Shown here piece after piece: positions 1-6,282 of a stretch of DNA of 6,282 nt (position 1 is the first letter of the stretch; each line of letters starts with the position of its first letter). The stretch covers positions 1-6,282 of the forward strand of contig CAZZCN010000127.1 of NCBI GenBank assembly GCA_964652975.1, given 5' to 3'. The stretch comes from CAZZCN01 sp964652975. Lineage in GTDB: Bacteria; Bacillota; Clostridia; Saccharofermentanales; UBA5734. The position numbers and the translations under genes were made by a program. The notes beneath the pieces are model-generated. The model ran no database searches, was not told where the DNA came from, and saw nothing but the letters and a program-made list of their open reading frames with translations.

Positions 1-2065
1 CGCTCTTTTCGAACTCCATCAGTTTTTCCAATGTCGAAAGCGGTATTGCATCAACCTTTGGAAGCAGGACAACTCTGTAATTTTGCAGCATTATGCTCAA
101 TTTGTTTTCATGAACGGCAGCTTCGTTAATGGCTTCATCCGTTATAAACGAAAAGTCTAGTCTGTTGTTATAAAGGAAATAGGCCAGATTCTCCATGTAA
201 TTGTTCAACTCTTTTGAGTATGGTGATAAATCATCGAGTTTTGTGTCTGTTGAATAGATGTTTGCCTGCATGCTTACAATGGGATAATACAACCCGACTC
301 TAGCATCATTGGTCGCATTTCTGGCAAAATAGCAGATTCTTCCGGTATACTCGTTGAATTTTATGAAATCGTCCGCCTGGCTCAAAAATCGATATCCATA
401 AAGGTTCACATGAGTTGCTCCTATGAAAACCGTGCTCGTTGTGAATGATATAAACTGGTTGAATATGTCCTTGAAAAATTCCTCTTGATGCGATACAGGA
501 CAAATCTCCACCATGGTCTTGTTAATACCTTTTATTTTAGTGGTGGAAGCGGTATACTTCCCACTTAAAAAGTGTGCATTTGTGGAAATTCCTTCACCTT
601 TTGTCCAGAACATCCTGTTCAGAGAGCAAAGCATGTCAAATCCCGGGTAGTCCATTTCCTTCACTGCCTTAATATAATCGCCGTAATTTCCAACATGAAA
701 ATGCATTCCTTCTTCTGAGTGAAGATGTCCCGAAAAATGCACTCCTCTTTCACGACACCATTTTGAAATTCTTCCAACGAAGTGTTCGCTCATCTGCCTT
801 GCAATGATTGAATAGTATTGAACCCGGACAGTTTTTGCCTTTTCACTTCTGCCTGTAAATAAATATGGTAGAACTGTTTTCAGGTCATATCCGAATGTAT
901 CCTTGAACTCACTAAAAAGCGAATTTCCAAACGGAACACTTTCAAAAGAGGGCTTGCCTCTTTTGCCATAAATATACATGTTGTTTAGACCCGATTCGTC
1001 TGTAAAGACGGCGTCAAAATATTCACTTAGGTCACCCATGTAGTTTTCGACCACGCCCAGGGCGCCCTCGACAAAAGCATCAACTGCATCAGTGTCAAGA
1101 TGACTCAGGTGCTTTCTTGGTCCTATTGGAGGTGATATTTCGTTTGCCCACTCATAAGGCCAGATATTGCATTCCCTGACATAAAAAGCTGCAAGCTCCC
1201 ATTTCGCCTCGATAGATTCCGCTTTTATCTCTTTTACACTGAATTCAATCACTTGCGGGTTTTCGTAATCTGCAACGCCATTTTCGTCGAGAGGGTAAAA
1301 GGCGGCATAAATAAAATAGTGTCCGTTAGCAGGCAATGTCACACATATATCTTTTTTGCCTTCTCCGTATGTATATATGCATCCGATGTTTTTTTCGATA
1401 AAGTCAGGATTCTTCTTTTCAATATAGCCGTCAGCCCAGCCGCTCGGATAGTAGACATCGTCGTATATCCAGGCGTGCAGATGCTTTTGCTTGAATATTT
1501 CGGCTGTCTGCTTTAACATTTCAAGATTTTCTGTATTTTGATTCCAGCCGTTTTTCCATGAGGCGTTTATCACTCCGCCGCCAGCACCTGTATCTATCAG
1601 AAACGGTGTAATCTGCCTTATATCCTCTGATATTTCGTGCTCCATCGGAAAAACGCGGTAGCTGTTGGTTGGATTCCGGAAAACCTCCTGCTTCAAAACC
1701 GTCAGCAGCTTGTCAATTATAGGAGCAGCCTGCCCCTTTGTGAGAGGAGCATTAAAATCACAAGCACCGATAATTTCTATCGCCTTTTCCAGCTTCTGTT
1801 CATCGTTGGCAAAATATAAGTCAAAAGTGTTGAACATTATCGTAACAATATCAATGGCAGTGACACTTTTGTCATGATTGTTTTCGCTTTTTGGAATAAT
1901 CTTTTCATACTTTGCATAGTCAAAAGCACTTTTCTCGTCTTTTGCATAATTCGCAGTATAATTTAAAATGCCTTTAGCCAGTCCGCCAAATTCAAGCATC
2001 TCTCCAGCAAGTGAATCCTTGCTGTAAAAGCCTTTATCTATAAGCATTTCGACACCGTTCATCAT
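1..2065 (-). CDS. GH106-like glycoside hydrolase (alpha-L-rhamnosidase superfamily), 3' end outside window
   Basis: I translated the minus strand from 2065 to the left edge: 688 codons with no stop, so the C-terminus lies outside the window. No signal peptide or membrane segment is visible, so a cytoplasmic enzyme is expected. From about residue 129 the order of motifs follows GH106-type TIM-barrel proteins. These are HAWIYDDVYYPSGWADG (197-213, the family's YDE..PSG loop), a beta-rich insert (about 225-300), VFTDESGL (353-360, E357 a candidate catalytic acid), a GHLHSEEGMH strand (446-455), DYPGFDML (472-479) and LYYPI (592-596). Residues 1-128 look helical and are not recognised. The start is ATG at 2065, with a second ATG directly after it at 2062; both fit the ribosome site. 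The gene is last of three on this strand, 104 bases after the AraC gene. Substrate is not provable from sequence: rhamnosidase activity is the family's known role, but many GH106-like proteins are uncharacterised. Confidence 0.75.
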   Translation of the reverse strand, partial: MMNGVEMLIDKGFYSKDSLAGEMLEFGGLAKGILNYTANYAKDEKSAFDYAKYEKIIPKSENNHDKSVTAIDIVTIMFNTFDLYFANDEQKLEKAIEIIGACDFNAPLTKGQAAPIIDKLLTVLKQEVFRNPTNSYRVFPMEHEISEDIRQITPFLIDTGAGGGVINASWKNGWNQNTENLEMLKQTAEIFKQKHLHAWIYDDVYYPSGWADGYIEKKNPDFIEKNIGCIYTYGEGKKDICVTLPANGHYFIYAAFYPLDENGVADYENPQVIEFSVKEIKAESIEAKWELAAFYVRECNIWPYEWANEISPPIGPRKHLSHLDTDAVDAFVEGALGVVENYMGDLSEYFDAVFTDESGLNNMYIYGKRGKPSFESVPFGNSLFSEFKDTFGYDLKTVLPYLFTGRSEKAKTVRVQYYSIIARQMSEHFVGRISKWCRERGVHFSGHLHSEEGMHFHVGNYGDYIKAVKEMDYPGFDMLCSLNRMFWTKGEGISTNAHFLSGKYTASTTKIKGINKTMVEICPVSHQEEFFKDIFNQFISFTTSTVFIGATHVNLYGYRFLSQADDFIKFNEYTGRICYFARNATNDARVGLYYPIVSMQANIYSTDTKLDDLSPYSKELNNYMENLAYFLYNNRLDFSFITDEAINEAAVHENKLSIMLQNYRVVLLPKVDAIPLSTLEKLMEFEKS

Positions 2066-2071
2066 CTTTTT

Positions 2072-2079
2072 ACCTCCCC
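2072..2079 (-). promoter_or_regulatory. Ribosome binding site of the GH106-like gene
   Basis: On the minus strand this reads GGGGAGGT, a strong Shine-Dalgarno sequence. It sits 6 bases before the ATG at 2065 and 9 bases before the alternative ATG at 2062, so it supports a start here but does not separate the two codons. The 104-base spacer to the AraC gene shows neither a GC-rich hairpin with a T-run nor a good -35/-10 pair, which favours co-transcription. Confidence 0.75.
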
Positions 2080-2169
2080 AAAAAAGACTGTTCCCCATGT
2101 AATCAATACTATCATAAAATGCTTTATTAACTGTAGGACTATTTGATATATTGTTTGGATATCTTGACC

Positions 2170-3093
2170 TCACTGTTTTACTTTATGATAATAATTACTG
2201 GGAGCTATCCCCTTTTTGCTTTTAAACAGTCTGCTGAAATAGCAGCTGTCCTGATACCCGACCATATCCGCCACTTCGGACACGGTATGTTCGCCTGTAC
2301 CAAGGAGTTCAGCAGCTTTGTTAAGTCTAAGGTCTGTTAAAAATGTATTCGGTGACTTGCCTGTCTTCTGTTTGAAAAGCTTTCTGAAGTTGCTGTAGGA
2401 GTATCCATACATATGACAAATCGCTTCAAAGCAAAAAGGTTCGCTATAATTTTCAACTACATATTGATATATTGCCGTAAGACTGTCTTCATTCTGATTC
2501 ATGTTTTTTAATATGCTTGATTTAAGATCGTACAAAATGAGTTTTAATATTGTCAGCATGTCGCATTTCAAGTCAATTTCATAAGCAAATTCCTTTTTAA
2601 TGAAATGTTCATACATTCTATTTAGAGTTTCAACATATGCTATATTGCTTCCTGTTTTCATTTTCTTGGGCAGTTCAATACTGCCGATTGTATATAACGG
2701 TCTGTTCATAAGCTTGTTGTCAACCGGTGCGTTCTTTATTCGCTTGTTGTTGCAATTGTCAATGTAAGCCTCTTTTGCAGAAAAATCATTCTCTTCGCCC
2801 ATGAATATGAAGTCAAAATGTAAAGAGAAATAGTTGCATTTCTGGTGTTCCTCGATAAGGCGCCTATGCCTTATCATAGGGGGCATTATGTGCAGATCCC
2901 CTGCTGTCAGCTGGTAGCTTTCATCATCTGTCATCACAGTCATTGATCCATCGACTATGAAAATAAGCTCATAGTCGTATATAAATCTCCATGGAATATA
3001 ATAATTGCTGCTGTTTGCTTCCGGCTGGTGGTGTATGTAACGAACAAACGGTGAAATCCCTAAAAAATCCAATGGTTTTGCCAAAATAGCCAT
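2170..3093 (-). CDS. AraC-family transcriptional regulator with N-terminal cupin sensor domain
   Basis: A complete 307-residue protein, the usual length for cupin-plus-HTH AraC regulators. Residues about 30-100 form the AraC-type beta-barrel ligand domain, with a WRFIYDYELIFIVDG strand (35-49), QLTAGDLHIMPP (61-72) and an H-R-R turn (75-78). Residues about 100-145 are a polar linker rich in N, K and D. Residues about 205-305 are the double helix-turn-helix: first HTH at 219-245, second at 266-293, ending in the family signature GYQDSCYFSRLFKSKKG (279-295). Proteins of this class bind a small sugar or glycoside in the cupin and usually activate neighbouring catabolic genes. Here the gene lies between two glycoside hydrolase genes on the same strand, so control of that locus is the natural inference. 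The ATG at 3093 is well placed behind AAAGGGG. The ligand cannot be named from sequence. Confidence 0.95.
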   Translation of the reverse strand: MAILAKPLDFLGISPFVRYIHHQPEANSSNYYIPWRFIYDYELIFIVDGSMTVMTDDESYQLTAGDLHIMPPMIRHRRLIEEHQKCNYFSLHFDFIFMGEENDFSAKEAYIDNCNNKRIKNAPVDNKLMNRPLYTIGSIELPKKMKTGSNIAYVETLNRMYEHFIKKEFAYEIDLKCDMLTILKLILYDLKSSILKNMNQNEDSLTAIYQYVVENYSEPFCFEAICHMYGYSYSNFRKLFKQKTGKSPNTFLTDLRLNKAAELLGTGEHTVSEVADMVGYQDSCYFSRLFKSKKGIAPSNYYHKVKQ

Positions 3094-3099
3094 TATAAT

Positions 3100-3106
3100 C
3101 CCCTTT
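3100..3106 (-). promoter_or_regulatory. Ribosome binding site of the AraC-family gene
   Basis: On the minus strand this reads AAAGGGG, 6 bases before the ATG at 3093. The 85-base spacer upstream (3094-3178) contains TTGAAA and an AT-rich TATTATATATAA stretch, but these are about 21 bases apart, too far for a confident sigma-A promoter. A weak internal promoter for the regulator cannot be excluded. Confidence 0.7.
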
Positions 3107-3178
3107 CTATAACAATTTATACAGTCTTCTGCTTATATATAATAAAGCCTGTGCGGCATCTCGCATTTCAAATTTTCA

Positions 3179-5773
3179 CTATTGCAGCAACAATTCCTCA
3201 TTGACTTCTATTCTCTCGGTCAATACAATCATTCCGTCTTTGATAATAAAATCGACATTCACACCATCAGATAATATGGATGTGGGTATGAAGTCAAAAG
3301 CAAGCCGTCTCAAAGACAGACTGCCATACAGTACTTCCACTTTTATCATATCACCGGTGATTTTTACATTACCCCATCCACTGTCAAGAGACCAGAAGGA
3401 TGAAAAATCATGCTTGCTCACAATTGGAGAAAATCCGAAGAGGTGCTGTGACATGTCATATTTAAAACCGCCGCAAGCCAGTAGCAGAGCATAGCTTGAC
3501 ATGGAACGCGCATAATTGCTGCCACATTCGATCTCATTCCAAGGGTTTCGCTTTTTGCCGTCGTACCTTTCCCTTATTGCCCCGACACACTCGAATGCCT
3601 CTTCGAACATGCCACATTCAAGCATTTGAACTGCAGCTGAATATTCAAACCCGTGCATAGCTTCTTCGGCATAGGTAATGGGTATGAATGGAGTCTGTCT
3701 ATTTGCGTCAAAGCTGCAGATTATAGTCCCACCCTCGTCGTTGGCGCAGAATATACGGCACATGTTGTTTAAATCACGCGCACTTTTATAAAAATTGTTT
3801 TTATAGATTGATTGTGCCGCTTTTATGTATTTTGTCTTTTCAAAAATCTCACCGAGGCCGGTCAGATCCGCATGCATTTGCGCAAGTGTCTGGTCAATAC
3901 CGCACCCTTCTCCTATCTGATACATGATTTCATTTTGCTCTTCATTCCAATAAGCGTCATATATTTCCGGATCATGACCGGCATATTTGTCGAGTATCGT
4001 TTTGTCTTTTAAATCTATCTTCTGATAAAAATATTCACCATTGAAAAGCTCGGTGTTAAGAATTTTTTTGCCACTTTCAAATATAGTCATATATTCTTTC
4101 GAAGTTTCGGATTCTCCTAGAATTTCAGCAATTCGAGCCGCCGCTTTGAGCCCTCCCAGATACATGCCGCTAAGCCATGAATTCCATCCGAAAAGCTCCA
4201 CATCCAGTGTGTGATGCTGTCTGCCTTCAATAATTCCGTCTTTGTCATAATCCCACCTGTCAGGATTGTGTTCCGACCATGCATATTCAACAGATTTCTT
4301 GACCTCCGGCCAGACAGAACGGAGCCACTCGAGATCGCCGCTTATCATATATTCACGAAGAACCCGCATAACCGTGCCATATTGTCCATCCACACAGGCA
4401 CGCATTTTTAGTCTGTTACCACCTAAAGGGAGGTCCAGCCTGAATGTCATGCTTCCATGCTCGTCCATATTGTATTTGTATTCAAGAGAGCGCATGCTGC
4501 GTTCAAGTCTCGGAAACAAAAACGGTATCGAGTAGGCATATGTCCATACATGGGTGCAGGAGCCCTCGCAGCAGCCTGTATTGCAATGACACCCTTCAAA
4601 TCCATAAAGCGAACCGTCCTCCAGTCGCAGACAGGTTGGAGATTTAATCACAGACAGATTTGCTGAAATAGCTTCAATGGCAGACCTTGGGAGAGATGAG
4701 TTAATCAGGGTGTCCTTGAAAAGGCTGGTCAATTCAAAAAGCTCTTTGAATTTTCTTATGGCGTACAGACCACTGTCCATGGAGTTTTCAAAGACAGTTG
4801 CATAGTAGTTCTTCCATGTTTCAGGCTTTGTTTTCTCACTGCAGGATCCGTCTGCACATCCGCAACCGGACTTGTTCCAATAGTTTGAACAGTTCGGTGT
4901 GTTCCAGCTGAGGACAAACCGCACCTTCTCTTTTTGTCCTGGCATAACCCTGACATGCGCCACCAATGTTGCAACATCATCTGTTTTTTTAGTATTGTTT
5001 TCTACAAAAGGGTATTCCCTGTTCTTTATTCTATGAGTGTTTCTTAAATCCTTCCAGAAAGTTGTAAGGCTGTCAAACCACCTTCCTCTGTACCAGTATA
5101 ACTGATGGCTTGTATCCTCTGCATCGGTTGATATTGTTAAATCCCCGTAATTCAAGTCGGATTTTTCGTGTTCATTATTCCCCAGATGTATGCCGCTTAT
5201 ATTGTCTTTTTTAAAAAATGAATGAACCGCTCCCGTTTTCGTATATAAATTAGCTTGAGAAAAAGCAATGGAGTAGTCAAGAGTCTCTTCAGCTGTGTTC
5301 TCCAGTTCGAATTCAAAGAAGGCCCCCGGTATGGACGAGTCCTTATCATTTGTTGGTATAAAAGGGTTGAATGCGGTCATTGAGATTTTACCTGGAAAGC
5401 TGTTCTCAATAAAATCTATCCTGGCAATTGGAAATTCTCCGGTAAAGCGACTGTCCTTAAAGTGAGGAAGGCCGGTCAATGCCGCACGGTCTACACCAAA
5501 GCCATAGCAAAAAAAGTCGGGCCTGTTCAGCTGCCCCATATAGCTGCCAAGATAATCCGAATTTAAAATTCTTTGGTCAATCACCTGGCCGTTCTTTTCT
5601 GTTTTGACCGCAAAATGGCTGAACTCGGCGTGCGAGCCCTTATTTGGCCTGTTGAATATTTCTATGTCGATCAGCTGTCCGTTGCCGGCAAGCCCTATGC
5701 AGCCTGTCCCGATTCCTCCCAGCGGGAAGGAAATCTCCCTTTTGTTTTCGTTTTCGTAAATAAAGTCCGCCAT
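3179..5773 (-). CDS. GH116-family glycoside hydrolase (beta-glucosidase / GBA2-like)
   Basis: A complete 864-residue protein with no signal peptide, so probably cytoplasmic. Residues about 10-320 match the GH116 N-terminal beta-domain, opening with ISFPLGGIGTGCIGL (14-28). Residues about 350-770 match the (alpha/alpha)6 catalytic barrel: GFEG (391-394), GSCTHVWTYAYSIPFLFPRL (404-423), DGQYGTVMRVLREYMISGD (462-480), DKDGIIEGRQHHTLD (510-524), GIDQTLAQ (625-632) and ECGSNYARSMSSYALLLACG (749-768). A short beta region ends the protein. Aligning from memory to human GBA2, the nucleophile is probably E393 (GFEG against YLEG) and the acid/base D524 (TLD against TYD). Known GH116 members cleave beta-glucosides, beta-xylosides or glucosylceramide; I cannot say which applies. 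I prefer ATG at 5773 over GTG at 5776 because the ribosome site is 7 rather than 4 bases away. It is the first gene of the group. Two cysteine clusters (295-311 and 395-406) are unusual. Confidence 0.92.
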   Translation of the reverse strand: MADFIYENENKREISFPLGGIGTGCIGLAGNGQLIDIEIFNRPNKGSHAEFSHFAVKTEKNGQVIDQRILNSDYLGSYMGQLNRPDFFCYGFGVDRAALTGLPHFKDSRFTGEFPIARIDFIENSFPGKISMTAFNPFIPTNDKDSSIPGAFFEFELENTAEETLDYSIAFSQANLYTKTGAVHSFFKKDNISGIHLGNNEHEKSDLNYGDLTISTDAEDTSHQLYWYRGRWFDSLTTFWKDLRNTHRIKNREYPFVENNTKKTDDVATLVAHVRVMPGQKEKVRFVLSWNTPNCSNYWNKSGCGCADGSCSEKTKPETWKNYYATVFENSMDSGLYAIRKFKELFELTSLFKDTLINSSLPRSAIEAISANLSVIKSPTCLRLEDGSLYGFEGCHCNTGCCEGSCTHVWTYAYSIPFLFPRLERSMRSLEYKYNMDEHGSMTFRLDLPLGGNRLKMRACVDGQYGTVMRVLREYMISGDLEWLRSVWPEVKKSVEYAWSEHNPDRWDYDKDGIIEGRQHHTLDVELFGWNSWLSGMYLGGLKAAARIAEILGESETSKEYMTIFESGKKILNTELFNGEYFYQKIDLKDKTILDKYAGHDPEIYDAYWNEEQNEIMYQIGEGCGIDQTLAQMHADLTGLGEIFEKTKYIKAAQSIYKNNFYKSARDLNNMCRIFCANDEGGTIICSFDANRQTPFIPITYAEEAMHGFEYSAAVQMLECGMFEEAFECVGAIRERYDGKKRNPWNEIECGSNYARSMSSYALLLACGGFKYDMSQHLFGFSPIVSKHDFSSFWSLDSGWGNVKITGDMIKVEVLYGSLSLRRLAFDFIPTSILSDGVNVDFIIKDGMIVLTERIEVNEELLLQ

Positions 5774-5780
5774 CACTGTT

Positions 5781-5787
5781 CTCCTCT
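5781..5787 (-). promoter_or_regulatory. Ribosome binding site of the GH116 gene; decides the start
   Basis: On the minus strand this reads AGAGGAG, a near-perfect Shine-Dalgarno site. It lies 7 bases from ATG 5773 and only 4 from the in-frame GTG at 5776, so ATG is the better start. Confidence 0.8.
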
Positions 5788-5842
5788 TTAAGTCAAGTAC
5801 CGTATTACCGGTCTTTTAGATTTTTTCTTCCTATAAATTTCG

Positions 5843-5859
5843 TTGTTTATAAAAAACAA
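5843..5859. promoter_or_regulatory. AT-rich inverted repeat upstream of the GH116 gene, possible operator
   Basis: Arms TTGTTT and AAACAA flank a 5-base centre (ATAAA). The site is about 70 bases upstream of the GH116 start, in a stretch that also contains TATAAA-like sequence on the minus strand, so it could overlap the promoter. No clean -35/-10 pair with 17-base spacing could be set here. The short, AT-rich arms could occur by chance, so the operator role is only a guess. Confidence 0.3.
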
Positions 5860-5940
5860 TTGTATGAAAATTTTGAAATGATTATTGCCGGATATTATTT
5901 AAAATCATGTGATAATAGAATTTTCCGTCATGCCTCAGCA

Positions 5941-6067
5941 GATTTTGAGCATCCGACGTTTATAGAATTTGAATGCCCCATGTTTGCAGTATCTGAATGC
6001 TCCGTATTTGCAGAATTTGAATGTCCCATGTTTGCAGTATCTGAATGCCATGTATTTGCAGAATTTT
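5941..6067. repeat. 24-bp tandem repeat, five copies plus a partial, with 48-bp higher-order period
   Basis: Units begin at 5941, 5965, 5989, 6013 and 6037, and a 7-base partial unit lies at 6061-6067. Copies alternate between two types. Type A (5965, 6013) begins GAATTTGAATG and ends CATGTTTGCA; its two copies differ at 1 of 24 bases. Type B (5989, 6037) begins GTATCTGAATG and ends GTATTTGCA; its two copies differ at 3 of 24. Neighbouring A and B copies share 18-19 of 24 bases. The first copy (5941) is degenerate, matching type A at about 15 of 24. The pattern suggests duplication of a 24-base unit and then of the 48-base pair. The block starts about 165 bases upstream of the GH116 start codon. 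The unit length is a multiple of three and the block is open on both strands, but no good ribosome site precedes any start codon. Confidence 0.9.
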
Positions 6068-6136
6068 TTCTGGTTCCTATATAAATTTATGTCCTTTGTT
6101 AAAAAATTTATTTCATGATATTTTCATAATAACACA

Positions 6137-6172
6137 AAAGTATCAAATTGTTATTGGACAATTTGATACTTT
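6137..6172. terminator. Perfect 15-bp inverted repeat, possible bidirectional terminator
   Basis: Arms at 6137-6151 and 6158-6172 are exact reverse complements, with a 6-base loop (TATTGG). The stem carries only three G:C pairs. On the minus strand it is followed by CTTTTGTGTT and on the plus strand by CTTTATATG, so the U-tracts are short. It could end transcription of a gene entering from the right, which would insulate the GH116 group. It could equally be a protein-binding palindrome. Confidence 0.5.
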
Positions 6173-6282
6173 ATATGTACTAATTGATTTATCCAAATTC
6201 TGATTTATTTCCAAGAGATTAATTTAAAATCGCTTTATGAGTTGAATTCTAAAACCGCCCCAACAGTTTTTGCCCAAGATAA

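Larger units (their letters stand above)
5777..6282. other. AT-rich intergenic region upstream of the GH116 gene
   Basis: About 500 bases without a convincing gene. It holds the GH116 leader and ribosome site, a 17-base AT-rich inverted repeat, the 24-bp tandem repeat block and the 15-bp hairpin. In the last 110 bases I see only short frames. On the minus strand one frame enters from the right edge and stops at 6224 (last residues RIQLIKRF); this could be the end of a neighbouring gene, but 18 codons are too few to judge. No tRNA, riboswitch or mobile-element end was recognised. Confidence 0.6.

Noticed and set aside
1253..1516. Plus-strand open frame of 87 codons
   Set aside because: It lies wholly antisense to the GH106-like gene, which has a continuous frame and family motifs here; there is no ribosome site and no recognisable domain.
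3110..3178. Promoter for the AraC gene (TTGAAA with TATTATATATAA)
   Set aside because: The two elements are about 21 bases apart, outside the usual 16-18 base spacing, so it is not reported as a promoter.
4756..4980. Minus-strand open frame of 74 codons inside the GH116 gene
   Set aside because: It overlaps the GH116 coding sequence in another frame on the same strand and resembles no protein; it is a shadow frame.
5941..6067. CRISPR array
   Set aside because: The repeats are directly adjacent 24-base tandem units with no unique spacers between them and no cas genes nearby.
5860..6084. Plus-strand frame of 74 codons through the tandem repeat block as a small gene
   Set aside because: It starts with TTG, neither the TTG nor the internal ATG at 5878 has a ribosome binding site, and most of its length is the repeat itself. 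Listed as a finding, not as a CDS.
6224..6280. C-terminal end of a neighbouring gene entering on the minus strand
   Set aside because: Only 18 codons before the stop at 6224, another frame is also open for 15 codons, and no motif is recognisable.

Overview
The window is moderately AT-rich. It has strong purine-rich ribosome binding sites and very AT-rich spacers. Together with the protein families present, this suggests a low-GC Gram-positive bacterium, most likely a carbohydrate-degrading member of the Clostridia. That placement is an inference from composition and family resemblance; there is no marker gene.

All three genes lie on the minus strand and read from right to left. First is a complete GH116-type glycoside hydrolase (GBA2/beta-glucosidase superfamily, start about 5773, stop 3179). 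After an 85-base gap comes a complete AraC-family regulator with an N-terminal cupin sensor domain (3093 to 2170). After a further 104-base gap comes a large GH106-like glycoside hydrolase that starts at 2065 and runs off the left edge, with 688 codons visible and no stop. Neither gap holds a clear terminator, so one GH116-araC-GH106-like transcript is plausible. Neither enzyme has a visible signal peptide. The simplest reading is a small cytoplasmic glycan- or glycoside-trimming locus controlled by its own AraC-type sugar sensor. No transporter is visible, so import must be encoded elsewhere or beyond the window.

The 500 bases to the right of the GH116 gene (5777 to 6282) hold no convincing gene. 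They contain an AT-rich inverted repeat about 70 bases upstream of the GH116 start and a block of five 24-base tandem repeats with a 48-base higher-order period. A perfect 15-bp hairpin lies near 6155. The repeat block and the unusual features of the two hydrolases (cysteine clusters in one, a helical N-terminal extension and an altered second active-site loop in the other) are the items most worth a second look. I did not find an evident new defence, mobile or RNA system.
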